DNA of 64,000 bases from assembly GCA_030704615.1 (NCBI GenBank), contig CM060732.1:3534001-3598000 (forward strand). Reading direction: 5' to 3'. Position 1 is the first letter of the stretch. Each line of letters starts with the position of its first letter. The notes under the pieces were generated by a model. That model did not search any database. It was given only the letters and a program-made list of their open reading frames with translations, and had not been told where the DNA came from. The position numbers and the translations under genes are program-made. Positions 20,470 to 32,368 of the stretch are shown here, piece by piece. The DNA comes from Takakia lepidozioides (taxonomy: Eukaryota; Streptophyta; Takakiopsida; Takakiales; Takakiaceae).

Positions 20470-23400
20470 ATGAAAACGAGCGAGAACCGGGTTGTTCACA
20501 ACCTGTCCGACTCCGACGAGCTCATGGAAGTTCCGAGATCATCCTGGAGATCAGGCAAGTCCTCAATGGACATCAGCGGACGAGGGAGTCATATTCCCAG
20601 CACGAACACAGCAGTTCGATCCATTCTTGAAATTCTGCGAGGGCTACACATGGAGGGACACCGCTCGGAGCTAGCTGGGCTGGGCTACAGCAAGTTCGCC
20701 ATTAAATCCGTTACATGCCTTCCCGTAGACGTCGACGGTAATATGTTCTTTGAGTTCCCTCCTCGAACGGACTATTCGAGGGCGTCCGGAATGTTGACAG
20801 ATATGGATAGGAAACATGACGGTCATCCTTGGTGCGTCACCAAAACCACCAGCATGAAGATGCTCGATGGTGTGCGGGTGCGCTACGTTGTTTGTACGGG
20901 CGCGTTGCGGTGTTTCTCCCAACTTGCTTCCACTTTAAATCCAGAGGTCATAGGAACGAGACGGATTGGACAGGCACAGCTCATCAACCATTTTGAGCTC
21001 AGGAGAAGGTTCCAAACTCCACATTTAAGTGTGTGCATTGCAAAGAACCACCACATTGCATGTCTGTTTGTAATGCCAAGCAGTTCTATGTGTTGCACCG
21101 TTTCCCTGACCTCACACGAGCTTGCATACACGTTGGTTCCCATTGTCACAAATTGGCGAGGGGGAACTCGCGGGAGGCTACCTACGAGGCAGAGCAGCTC
21201 GATCAGGAAGAGGTTAAGTTGAGACCTGGTGCCAAACCCAAACAGATACAGCTGCAGGCTGCCCATAAGATGGCATTGGCCAGAATTATGTCGGAAGACG
21301 GCTCCGACAGAGTTCCTCTCGATGATAAAGAAATGGAGGCATTGCTGGAGTCAGTGTCCCACGTCTGTTCACCGAATGTCCGAAACCACATTGTCTCCTG
21401 CAAACAGAAAATTGGGCGTGGCTCGGATATGCACTCCATTCTGGAGGTGTGAAGCGACGATGTGGATATGACTACATTCATGGAAGTAGGTTTCCTGGAC
21501 AAGGGACTGAGGCAGATCGTTGTTTCGTATTCAAAATGTCCACGTGTGGACCTGGCAGCGGCGTCGAACTGGTCAACCGGATGACGAGTGGGGACTTGTC
21601 AAATAATTGGGTCATGTTCGACCATATCAAGAAAATTACAAATCACCAGTGGGTGACAATGGCTGCACATGTCTATGACACCCACTGCAGGATGCTAATG
21701 ACAATTGCTATTTGTGAGATGAAAGGAGAGGACACACAATCGGAGATGCTTCTTTGGCAGGGAATAAACAAACAAATGGCCAGGGCGGGATTGCCCCCTC
21801 CCAATTTCCGTGGTTTCATGGCGGACAACGCACAAGCAAATTGGGCTGCCATCCGAAGGGTGTACGGGGAAGACCCCAATATTCCGATGGAAGGCAAGGA
21901 GAGATCTTGTGGGTTCCATTTTCTGCAGAGCTTGTCGCAGTACACACCCGGCTCGTGGCGCCAGATTTCAGAGAGGAGCACCGTTCCATGTGTCTTGCGT
22001 GGAAGCGTGCTCCCACCTTGGATGATGCAGAGACACAATTTGCATGTATACGGGCTTGGTGGACAACGTCAGGTGCTGTAAAGAAATCAGACGAGGGAGC
22101 AATGGTCAGTTGGCTAGCATGGTGGCATTATCGTTTCCTCCAGTTCGGCGACTATATGCGGGAGGTGAGTTGGACGAATTCGCGTCCCGTTGAATATTAT
22201 GCTAGTCATTATTTGTAACTTGCTTGTAATCTCAACATGTGCATGTGCAGGAAATGTGTCTGGACTCCGACACCGACATGCCGACAACAAACATGGCCGA
22301 ATCAGTACATTCTTCCTGGCGTGCCTCCTCTGCGACGCATCTGGTGGACATCCTCACTGCCACAACGGAGGACATTGTGAGGTCAATTATGCAGCAATGC
22401 AGGTACAACGAGTTCTTGAAAGGGAAACAGTGGGGCTTGGGGCCGGACAGGCAGGAAATGCTGATGCGGACTGCCTCCAGATCAAATAATCCTCGCAAGT
22501 GGGCGGCAGCCTTGCAAGAGGGTCTTCGGAACACCCATTGTTTCGAAGAGGCCAACATTTGGAAGGAGATGTTCACACCCGTCCAGTGAGACGAAGACTT
22601 GACGAGGCACCTGACGGAGACGAGGATTCATGGCGAGCTGACAAGAATATTCGCACGCTCCCTTGTGGTCCCATGATGTTGCCCGAGGAGGTCTCGTCGA
22701 GCACCGCAAGTCCTGCACGTTCAAGATCGTCATCTCTTTTGAGCACAGAGCACGTGCCCGAGGAACATAACGAGCCAACTGTAGTAACGCAGTACAACAT
22801 ACCCATTGTGGAGACAAGAGTATCGGAGTCATAGTGGAGAATTGCAAGGACATTACCGGCATTTCGAGGGAAGTGCTGCGCCATCCGGGTGGATACGAGA
22901 GCACGTTGTGGTGAGATGATTCGGAGGAACCCACACGGTGCTGTACCTGCACCTTGTTTCAGCGGCAGATTTTTGACTCCCACATTCTCTCACGCCACAA
23001 TGTAGACGTTTTGGTTCTGTAGGCACAACATAATGACCTATGTGTTTGGCAAGCCCAAGTACGGGATTCAGGGAATGCCGAAGCCTCCGGGCGTTTGGCT
23101 TGTTGCACCGGGTTGCAACCTCTCTCAGAATGAGGCGGATGCTCTTTCTGCAGCAAAATTTCGAATGGTGCAACGCACAGACGTCCCGGCCCACTCGTTT
23201 CAGTTCCTCAGACCCAGCCATTGCAGACTGCTCGGTCCAGTAGAGACAGATTGGACAATTCTGCACATCCCACAATGCGATTCGGAAGAGTGAAGAGACG
23301 ACACCCTCCCAACAAGTTGAATGAGACTCGGATTGTCAATGCTCTTGGGATGGCTTGCACTATTCAGAGCTCCGTGGACGTACCCCCACCCGGCCTTGGG

Positions 23401-23667
23401 CGTGTTTATTGGATGGCAACGGCCGGCTCAGCTGTACGCGACGACGTATACACAATTACGATTGGAGTGGAGCCGACTTCCAATTGTACGGACTTCTCGT
23501 TGATGAAAGCAAAGAAGGGGTCAAAGTATTATCCGTGCAAGCATCTGTATTACATTTACCTGAAGAGGTTGAGGATGAACTTGACTATTGATGACTTTAT
23601 TCATGCACTAGTGTTGAGCATGAACGAGCTGCACAAACTCCTCCGCCGAGATTCCAGAAATCATTGA
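20470..23667 (+). pseudogene. MULE-type transposase-derived gene with SWIM zinc finger
   Basis: Plus-strand blocks in several frames. An N-terminal part (about 20470-21005) is followed after a frameshift by a Cys/His segment (FKCVHCKEPPHCMSVCNAKQ) and an RPGAKPKQIQLQAAHK helix. The core reads NFRGFMADNAQANWAAIRRV and ERSCGFHFLQSL, resembling the MULE/FAR1 catalytic D region and the Cys/His after it. It continues APDFREEHRSMCLAWKRAPT and FGDYMRE. A canonical intron follows at about 22167-22250 (GTGAGT ... GTGCAG), then TTNMAESVHSSW. The C-terminal block (23281-23667) has a SWIM-like finger, SNCTDF ... YYPCKHLYYIYL. Several frameshifts suggest decay. A domesticated host gene with assembly errors cannot be excluded. 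Confidence 0.65.
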
Positions 23668-24260
23668 TGGGGCAAAAAGAATCCACCATATAGATATTTG
23701 CAATTGCATTTTGATGCATTAGACTTTGTTTTGCAGTGTAATGAATTGCACCCCAAAACTCCTGGAATGAGACAGACAATATTAAAGTGATGTCTTTTAA
23801 ACACTATGGACTGCTGGATATCCGTTGACATCCAGTGGCAATTCAATGTCGAAACAGAATCAATACAAAAATGGCGGCAGGAAAAATTTGCAAATCTTCC
23901 AGAAAACTGAGTTCCAACAGTTGCAGTTGAGGGGGCCATTTCTGGAAAAATGGCGCCGAATTTCCCTATTTTGGGCCGAAAACTAGCTAAGTCCCAACAT
24001 TGTCTGGAAACGATGTCTGGAAAAATGGCTCCAAATTTCCAGTTACATGGCCCAGAACTGCCCAACATTTGTCCAATGCCCGGCACCATGTACCGAAATT
24101 CGGCGCCACATTTCCAAATTTTGGGCTTACACTTCAAGTTGGGACCTATAACCGCGAAATTCGGCACCATTTTTCGTCGGAGACACCTATTACCGCGCAA
24201 TACGTCGCCGATTTCTCCGCTTGCGGAACCTATTACCGCGAAATTCGGCGCCATTTTTGC
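23668..24260. repeat. Degenerate inverted repeats around AAATTCGGCGCCATTTTT
   Basis: A short phrase recurs in both orientations about every 40-70 bases between about 23935 and 24265: GGAAAAATGGCGCCGAATTT and CCGCGAAATTCGGCGCCATT, with variants. The minus frame 24254-23661 translates it into repeats such as KFGAIFPE and MAPNFAVIG. The periodicity and palindromic core (GGCGCC) argue for a repeat array rather than a gene. Confidence 0.6.
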
Positions 24261-26335
24261 AGATGTCGCTCGGAATTCGCATGAGTGGAAGACGAAATAT
24301 CATGAGCACTGCTCTCAAAACTACAATTTCTACTTCAAACAATGAATATTATATTGGCTTTTTCTGACACATTCCATTAAAATAATTTTTTTTATTTCCA
24401 GAATTTGTACTTCTGCTCATGAAAACCGATTGTCTTATTACTCCGCTCGTGCCGCTCATGCTCATGAAATAGCTAACCTCCTTGTGACAAGACCTACTAA
24501 CCCAAGAGAGGTGAAGGAAGCTTGTGAAGGAGAGTATTAACCCCCACAGTGGCCAAGAGGCCCATGGGTTTGTGTTTTGTTGTTTTATTATGAGTGAAAG
24601 AGTGGTCTAACATTGGGGAACACTAACCATTTAGTGGGACCTGTCTCTAACTATGTGTGTGATGACTACTAACCTTGGCCATTACGCCTTTGCATGTTTA
24701 TTTTTACTAATGGGGAAATATATGATAAACTAACCAAGGTTGGTCTATTTAGGTGCATATGTTGTTTACTTTTGGTATTTTGCTTTGTGTGAGTGAAGGT
24801 GAGGGGAAAAATGGGCTGAGTGGCCTAGACCCACTTCATTTCAATACTACACTTGTTACGCACCACCTCCCCCCATGAGAGAGAGAGTGAGTGAGTGGGC
24901 ATGAGTGAGTGGGCATGTTAACCCTTAAGCGCCCAGTGCCCAAGGTTGACTTTTTGAGAAATGTGGACCCCAGCTCAGAAAAATGCCCAATGTTCCCCCT
25001 TTCGGTGACCCTTGTGCCCCGAGCCTCTTTGTAAATTCCTATGGTCAAGGCAGTACGGATTGGCGCCCTACGCTTGATCGCTTTTTCGCTCGCTTTACTA
25101 GCTTTGATCGCTTAATGGGCTTGCATTGTTCTCGGGTTACTACTCCCTATATATACTTCTGTAAGTCCTTGTTGGTGCACCACCACGATGAGTCTCGGTC
25201 CACTCCCCACGGCTCCATTGGCCTGCAGTGAGTTTCAAAATTGACCCACGATTCCCATCCACTATTGCTAAGCCCCTTTGTGAGTTCCCCCCACCCGCTC
25301 TATGCCTCCACCACCCCGTGATCAGCCCACTCGAGGTCCCCACCGCCCACCGGTTGGGGGACCCGCCTACACCTACTTCCAGAAAGCTTCTTCGAGACGT
25401 TAGGACAAGCCGCTTAGGCACAGATTGCTTCACATTCATACTTCCCAGGACCGCACGTGTGTGCCAGGGGCCATCATTTTTCCCACTATCCCGAGGGGAG
25501 AGCAACCCTAGCCTAGAAAGAGAAGAGACCTTACATAATAATATCTTATTTTCGCCCTATAGTTTAAGGCCATTTATCCATTAAAAATAGATTTTTGAAA
25601 GAAAAATTAGAACAAATACTATTTAAATATGTTTTTAATAGGAAAATAGAAATATACTTATAAATGTATAATAATACTATTTATATTTTCTAGCGAGTTT
25701 CTAAGTAGGAAATCTTTTTTTAAAATTATTATTATTATAAAAAATGATCATGGGCCTGCAAAATTTTATTGGAGTGGCAAAAATGAGAACAGAGAGGAGG
25801 AAAAAATAACCTTCTAGGGGCCGTAAAGGCGTATCACATGGGGAACACCCAACACTGGAAGGGAGTTGGGAAGGAGAGTGGGAGCAATCTAGAACAAAAG
25901 CCTCGGGGGTGGGGGGGGGGGGGGGATTGCCAGATGGCCTAAAAAGGATGAGACCACTAACCATAAGTGCAGCCTAGCTATATGGCTTAAAAGTAGCTAT
26001 CGGGGGGACCAATGGAGAATTTTATCATAAGTCCAGAAAAAATTCTAGCTGCCAAATTTCAACTGAACTTTGGACTTAGCTGCACACAAGCTGAGATGCG
26101 TCCAGTTGACGTCGGGTCCTTCCGACTCAGCAGGGGATTTGCCATTCCCGGGGGATGGGATCATGCCAAGTGATTCGCGAGTCTGAGATCCTGGTGCAGA
26201 GGAGGCTGTCTTTAGCCCAGGAGAGGTCGAAGTCCGCGAAAAGTTGATTGCGCCTCCTGTCGATGCATCTGGCTGAAGCAAGGATGTTGATCCCGCGACT
26301 GTGGAAGGAGAGGGTGCGGCTGGGGGTGGTGTGGT
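24261..26335. other. No recognisable gene; simple repeats and a TATA-like motif
   Basis: Nothing here is supported as coding. It contains GAGTGAGTGGGCAT duplications (24880-24920), a CTATATATACTTC TATA-like site near 25147 and a G run at about 25907-25925. The minus frame 26281-26045 (ending NWTHLSLCAAKSKVQLKFGS) could be an exon of an unidentified gene, but nothing around it confirms this. Confidence 0.5.
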
Positions 26336-26358
26336 TTATTATTATTATTATTATTATT
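26336..26358. repeat. (TTA)n microsatellite
   Basis: About seven uninterrupted TTA units in otherwise featureless DNA. Confidence 0.95.
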
Positions 26359-26663
26359 TTAAGCCCCCCTTTTAAACTATTTCATAATGCAGAAAAATAA
26401 CTAATTCTAGAAAAATATGCATTAGGTAGGGAATACTCTTAGCTTTCCAATGAGCCCTAGCTCAACCCCTAGGTATGCCAACAGCCCCTCCATCTAGCCA
26501 AAATACTAATACCGTCATGGGAAATCCATAGGAGAATTGCCCAATGGGTCGAAACACCCCCCTAAGGCCCTAATTTATTGATGCTAGCCCCCCTATTCAA
26601 AAACATCAAAAACCCCGCCCCCATAACCCATGCAGTCTCAACCGTCATTTCAACCCTCCACGA

Positions 26664-27290
26664 ATGTTCTCGCGCACACTCATCCTTACCCCCATTCATC
26701 TAGACACCCCGTTCATTCCCCATGACTGCCACCCTAAATTCATCCAGAGGTTGTCATCCAAACCCACCCCTGCCACCTTACACCCGCTTAGCCTACCTCT
26801 CCCCCCTAGCTGTCACCGTAACCCCCCACCAGTGTCCACTCTCACACTCACCCACATCCGCCCACCCGCCCAACCTATGTTCTATTGTCAGATCACAACC
26901 CCTAGGCCCACGTCTCCCCCCCCCCGCCCGACCTTGGTCTTTAACCCCACCCCCCCCCTCATCACTACCTTGGCCCCCCAACATACTTCCTCCACCCACC
27001 CAATTTATTCTAACCACTCTACCCCATCCCCAACCCACCACACCCTTAAACATATTTTTCAGCAGCCCCTCACCACCTCACTAGTCTGTCAAAAATTCTA
27101 CCACATATTCCAACCCCACCCCTTCATGTACAACCCCCGAGGCCGATACCCACTATTCCTAGGTAAGTCTAAACATTTCTACCATCACCCTCCCAACCCG
27201 GACAACTTACACACGGACATCTGCTTGACCCTATTACTACTTAGATGTGGGGACATACACCCTAATCCTCATCATGACAATTCAACCTAG
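26664..27290 (+). pseudogene. Pro/His-rich ORF ending in a LINE-like 2A-type motif
   Basis: A 208-residue frame dominated by C-rich codons (Pro, Thr, His). The last 70 residues look more protein-like: MYNPRGRYPLFLGKS, then LTLLLLRCGDIHPNPHHDN. In several LINE ORFs the phrase LLLSGD-[VI]-x-x-NPGP near the N-terminus is a 2A ribosome-skipping sequence; here it is GDIHPNP followed by HH instead of GP, so skipping is not expected. A decayed LINE N-terminus is one explanation. A chance C-rich frame is the alternative. Confidence 0.3.
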
Positions 27291-27313
27291 GGAAAAAAAT
27301 CCTTAGCGGTAAG

Positions 27314-27459
27314 CATGTGTGTGCAGGGGCTTGGGATTAAGGTGTCGTCAACGCCATCTTAATTCCCAGCAAGTTTTCCATTATTTATTTATTTATTCGT
27401 ACTGGGAATTAAGATGTCGTTGACGACACCTTAATCCCCACCACCTGTGCACACACACC
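27314..27459. repeat. Nested foldback element
   Basis: The left arm (27314-27370) runs CATGTGTGTGCAGGGG ... ATTAAGGTGTCGTCAACGCC ... TTAATTCCCAG. The right arm (27402-27459) is its imperfect reverse complement, ending CACCTGTGCACACACACC. Each arm also contains its own hairpin centred on GTCGTCAACG or GTCGTTGACGAC flanked by ATTAAG/CTTAAT. The loop is an ATTT-rich spacer. This looks like a MITE or other foldback transposon; no target duplication was defined. Confidence 0.75.
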
Positions 27460-27581
27460 ACCTTACCGCCAAGGCTTCTTCACCTTGAAACTTTTTTGGG
27501 TTCAAATTTTTTTGGTTAATTTTTTTGGGAGAATTTTTTCGGGGATTTTGGTTTTTCTGGGAGTTGTCATGTGCCAACTCG

Positions 27582-27640
27582 TACTAGGAATTAAGATGTT
27601 GTTGACGACACCTTAATCCCGAGCACATGCACACACACCA
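27582..27640. repeat. Extra right-arm copy of the foldback
   Basis: Repeats the right arm of 27402-27459, including the TGTTGTTGACGACACC core and ending ATGCACACACACCA. It has no matching left arm nearby. Confidence 0.75.
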
Positions 27641-27960
27641 TGGTTCATTCATGTCGCTCATTTTTCATCCAAAAGTCATCCAACATTCATCCATTCCCTT
27701 TTTCATTCATCTCAAAACCATTCATCCGGCAGCTTTTCATCGCACATTCGTACCATGTGGTCGTCACCCAGCAAAGATTCTTCCAGATGAGGTGGAGATT
27801 GCATTCGTGCAGTGTAGTTTTTTGTCCACGGCAATAGGCCCTCTTCTTTCCTCAGTTGTAGGCTCCCATTCACTAATCTGCTCACGCTTAAGGGATTCTG
27901 CTCATGGTTACCACTTAAAGCGTGAGCGTGCTCACGTGAGCTGCTCACATGGTAATACCC
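27641..27960. repeat. CATTCATCC minisatellite and GTGAGC/GCTCAC cluster
   Basis: Irregular CATTCATCC-type repeats (about 27645-27730) are followed by a cluster of GCTCAC and GTGAGC motifs (27888-27950). The combination, in reverse order, resembles 43711-44290 and 57611-58190, suggesting a diverged, oppositely oriented relative of that module. Confidence 0.4.
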
Positions 27961-28894
27961 TCGCAATATGGCATTGTGTGAGAACTGGCAGAAACGTGAT
28001 GTGGGATGACTGTTGAGCAGAAATTGGAGAGGGAACAGTGAACGGGGTATGGGGTCAAATATGGTGGGGGGGAGAAATGAGAGTAGGAGGTACTGGCGGT
28101 AGTGCAATATAACAGAGAGGGAGGTGGTGTAGTGGGCGCGCCATGGCTGATAGCTGATCTATTGGAGTAATTAATGTGGCCTTGGTTACTGTTTGCAGTG
28201 CTGCAAGCAGTGGGTGCGCGTCTGAGTGGAGGAGCCGAGAGGCTGGATATGAAGCAGGGCACCAGTAGAGGAGCAGCGTAATCGGTGAAGAAATAGGCAG
28301 GTTGGGATGGTGTAGTGTGGAGCGGTGTGGTGTAAAATAAATGGTGGAGAAGACAAATCTTATAAACGAGGACGAGGGGAGTAGAAGTGGCGGGGTGGCA
28401 TCCTTGAGACTTGAAGCGCCAGGCCCGACGAGAGGCCCGATGAGAAGGGAGGCAACAAGTAGTCGTAGAAGGGGGCTGCTATTTCATGAGCGGCATGAGC
28501 ATGAGCGGAAAAAAAAAAAAAACATGAGCGGACCATTGTGTGTCCACGGTTTCTTTATCATTGTGTGGACTAGTGACTGCCATAGTGGGCAGCATAGTGG
28601 CAGCCTAGTGACTGACTAGTTGCAGCCTAGTAGTTGGACTAATGGTGGACTAGTGGTATACTAATGTGTGGTGTGCACAGGTGTTGTGTGGTTTTGGGAC
28701 AACGATGTAGTTGTGTAGCGATATGTATGCGCACGACACTCTCTACAGTGGTTTCATTGTGTGTCTTTTAAGCTCTATTTTGCTGTACTTTTCGGAGCAA
28801 TCTTCACTGACCGAATCCCCCTTCACGGTGTATGGGCCCAGCACCAACACCATCTGGTGTCCCACGCAGGCGCGAACGCCACTGAAGTACGCCC
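27961..28894. other. No recognisable feature
   Basis: No coding frame, structured repeat or known element was seen. Repeats of TAGTGAC and GACTAGT-like words occur near 28565-28660. Confidence 0.5.
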
Positions 28895-31468
28895 ATGCTG
28901 CCCAACAACACAAGGATCCTTGCACCAGGCCTCCGCCCTTGGCCTACTTTTCATGTTGAAGAAACCCGCCCGACGCTCCTAGCGATCTCTGATTCATACC
29001 TTTCGCAAGCTACACTTCTTACCCAGGGTCTGAAGTATGACCTTATGGCATTCCCCCTAAGATATTTCATACTAGTTCCTGGTTCATTTATAGCAAATCT
29101 CTCTTGCTATGCTGCTTTAAGGCCATTGTGCTTACTTGCGAGATGTTTTATGGTGATCTACTTCTGAGACTCTCGTGCTTGGTGGGCTCTGCTTGGTTCC
29201 GGCATCACGGCATTCTCTGCCCTCCAGCATATTACCCGAGCCACCACTTGACATGGAGGGCGCTGGACTCCAGATTCCTTATCTGTAAAACACTATTAGT
29301 CGGCGCCGACTTTATCTTCGATTATGAACACAAAAAACCAGCTCGGGTTTAAAGTCTGTGCGAAACTCCTACACTACAGGATGCGCCCTCATCATTATGC
29401 TATTTCTTATCTCACCCTCTAATGCACTCATCACGCACCACGAACAAGTGCCTGTTACACTCGACCACCCTATAATCAATAGTGCGAGCACCAACACAGC
29501 ACCTAGCTGGCCCGGCTTGCTTAAGCTCACTAGTGCAGATGGCGGCCTTTGGATCAACAAGTTTGTGAGGGTCTATCTAGGGGTTTGTCCGACTGTTGCT
29601 GAGAACAGGAGTATGTGCGGTATCTGTGTCTCAAATCTGCCCCTATGTGCGAGCTTCTCTCTCCCGGAATAGCTCTGGAGTAGAAGCCACCCCGGCCAGC
29701 AATTGGCCTTGCCCCCCTCTCTCTTCAACCGCATGCATCCCCATAAACAGTCTGATCCCGCCCATGCCTTGCAGCAGCTCCAGTACAAATCCAACAACAT
29801 CAAGAAGCGGGTGTTTTGATGGAAAGGTATGAATTCTACTTTATGTGGGCCAGGCTATGGGCCAATACATTTTGCTGCTCTCCTTCCCATGAGCTTGACG
29901 ACTGCCACATCGTATACAAGGCCCCTTTAGTAGCATCACCCCTGTTTCAACACGAGCTGCATGAGCAGCTCATTGATGACTATCTGGGCCCTAGCTCGAG
30001 TATATCTATAGGTCGACTGGAGATTAACGAAATGAAACAACTCTACTTCTACTTCCCTGGGTGGGCTACTGGTGGTTGATGGGCCCTGGACTGGCTGTTG
30101 ACAATTGGACACCGCCTTGTGAGTGGTTTATGGTCTGGACTTGGGGGTATGCTTGGCCACCCGATTACAGTCATTAACAATGGCCCACCCAAGTCACCAA
30201 TTCAAGCCTCGAGACCCCCCCCGCAGCAACCACTGGCGTCATGGGCCCCCTGCCCCGGGACACTCCAGGGATTTCTATTCTACCTGGAGTCGTTCCACCC
30301 CCACTTCTCCTTTAAGGCTGACTCTCTCTATCAATTTAGCACTCAGGCAGTACTATCTTTCAATTATGTTGCCTCTCAACGATCTATGGTTATTTGATTC
30401 ACTGCCACCAATCCCTCACCTGTTATGTATCAACTCCATGCAGGCTCCATCACTCACATCTTGCGGACATGCTATGGCTCAGGGCAAGACCCCTCGACAT
30501 ACAACTACCTGGTTGATTTACAGTGCTACCATCTGGTCACCATGACCTATGGCCATACAACATTATTTACAGGATTCTTCGTCCCAGGGATAGTAACCCT
30601 ACTCTGCAACTACATGGTGCCATCTGCCACCCTCTTCTCTTGGGTCCCCGTATTTCCAGACCTCTGCAACTGAGTCACTCCATACAGCTACTGTTCACCA
30701 TACTCCTAGGGCTACTATCTTGAAATCTCTACATGCTATCTCTCTAATGTAGTTATACCATCACACTATTGTTCTCTTATATTGTACACTAGGATGTATT
30801 GGCTTTCTAAATGCTGCCCTATCTCATGGCTACCAAAACCATATATGCCCTCCTCTGAAGGCTCTAGTTCACTACCTCCACATTGATGGGGTTTCATTAC
30901 CATTTTTATGTTGTTCAGAACTACTGGCTTCCTTGGGACTCTGCTTCCCGTCACTCTCTACTTCATCTCTTGATCACCAAAGTGACTTTTAAAGGCTCGT
31001 TCGCCAGTGATCGGTTACCGCTACAATGCTACTCATATCTATATGATATCCAAAAAATTTATTACAAACTCTTCTCAAATGGCTCTCAGAACTATAGTCT
31101 GCTCCGGCATAGGATCAACTCTCTTTACTGTCCTCTTGAACGCTCTCTTACACGTGATGGTCCTCCTATCTGGGAACTACAGTCTACTCTATAACAGAAC
31201 CAACTATTGCACCACCTTGAATGTGTTCTTACAAATTGGTCCCCCCCTCCCCCTTCATACTCCCTTCAATAGGCTCTCAGAACCATAGTCTTCTCTTTAG
31301 TGATGGGTTACCACCACACAGTTACTATAGTCCTTTCCCGAACACTAGTTACCTCTACATTCTCACCCTCATCTACATGATACTTGAAGTTGCTTCTACA
31401 TACTCCTCTCAAAATGCTCTCGGAACTATAGTCTACTGTGGTTACTGGTGGTACACACGGGCGCATGA
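28895..31468 (+). other. Unrecognised sequence with long, nearly open frame and ACTATAGTC repeats
   Basis: From 29816 to 30673 one plus-strand frame is interrupted by only two nonsense sites (blocks 29816-30079, 30098-30397 and 30425-30673). It reads YEFYFMWARLWANTF, FQGFLFYLESF-like and NYLVDLQCYHLVTMTYG segments, rich in aromatic and hydrophobic residues. From about 31080 to 31440 a phrase like CTCTCAGAACTATAGTCT recurs at least four times. I recognise no family. It may be a decayed gene or transposon; confidence that it ever coded for protein is low. Confidence 0.3.
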
Positions 31469-31975
31469 TTGAGAAGGGGGGCGGAGCTCCGCCTCCCCGC
31501 CGCCACCTCTACTAGTTCACTAGACATGACTAACATTTTAGGTTTCCACTATTTTTCCATAATCCTAGTTATTATTAACGCTCTTTTTAGCGGCCCTGCT
31601 ATTCTTCCACCTACCAATGCACATGTGGTGCGTTCTCCTCCCCCCACCACTGCAGACCTGCATTTCCTCCCCGTCTCGCTCCTTAGGCATGCGCTTGCTC
31701 ATAGTTTATATCCTTATGTGCTGCCTCTTGTTTACGCGTTTCTTGTGATCATCTTTGTGGTTATTTTGACTACTTGTACTGTTATTCTCTACACCAACAC
31801 CCCGAGGCCTCTCTTATATTTCCTGATCATCATCAACACTGTTACGACTATAGCTCGGCAATGGAATGCCTCCAACTACTATATGTTGCACTGGCTCTTC
31901 ACAAATAACGTGCCTCCTACAAGCTCCTTCCTGCTGTCTCCTTTGAAGTTACAGCGAGGAGAGACGGGTCCTTGA
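31469..31975 (+). CDS. Hypothetical hydrophobic ORF
   Basis: A 168-residue frame with two or three possible membrane stretches (ILGFHYFSIILVIINALFSG; PLVYAFLVIIFVVILTTCTV; LLYFLIIINTVTTIA). No signature motif and no homologue recognised. AT-rich, T-rich DNA easily gives such frames, so it may not be a gene. Confidence 0.2.
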   Translation: MRRGAELRLPAATSTSSLDMTNILGFHYFSIILVIINALFSGPAILPPTNAHVVRSPPPTTADLHFLPVSLLRHALAHSLYPYVLPLVYAFLVIIFVVILTTCTVILYTNTPRPLLYFLIIINTVTTIARQWNASNYYMLHWLFTNNVPPTSSFLLSPLKLQRGETGP

Positions 31976-32340
31976 GGCGACATTGCCGCCACTATCAATG
32001 TGGTAAAGCGGTTCAGCGAGCTGGAGCTCCAGCTTTGTTTCGGCCAGCCCCCAACATGATTTGATATGTGCTCACAGGCGCCTGCTACATGCTGCTGATT
32101 GTATCCAGTCTCCCCCCTTGCGAAGGACAACAAGACTCTCTCAAGGCTGTCAACTCCTCCATACGTTATGAGATGTACAAGGCTTCTTCCCAAAGCTCTT
32201 ACAGGCTCGACAAAGGCAGAGAGAGAAGACTTTGGCTGTAGCCGGCATAACTAAGAGCCACTTCGCCTTACGGCTACTGCCCCCTTTCAAGGGTGGGCCC
32301 TATAAAAGGAAAGGTGTCCTGTGGGACACCAGGTAACCAA

Positions 32341-32360
32341 GGAGAGAGAGAGAGAGAGGG
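32341..32360. repeat. (AG)n microsatellite
   Basis: About nine AG units, shortly downstream of a CTATAAAAGG TATA-like sequence at 32310. Confidence 0.9.
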
Positions 32361-32368
32361 GAGGGCTG

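Noticed and set aside
29358-29672. Secreted protein with signal peptide (MRNSYTTGCALIIMLFLIS...)
   Set aside because: Isolated frame in unrecognised, repeat-bearing sequence, with no splice context or conservation evidence.
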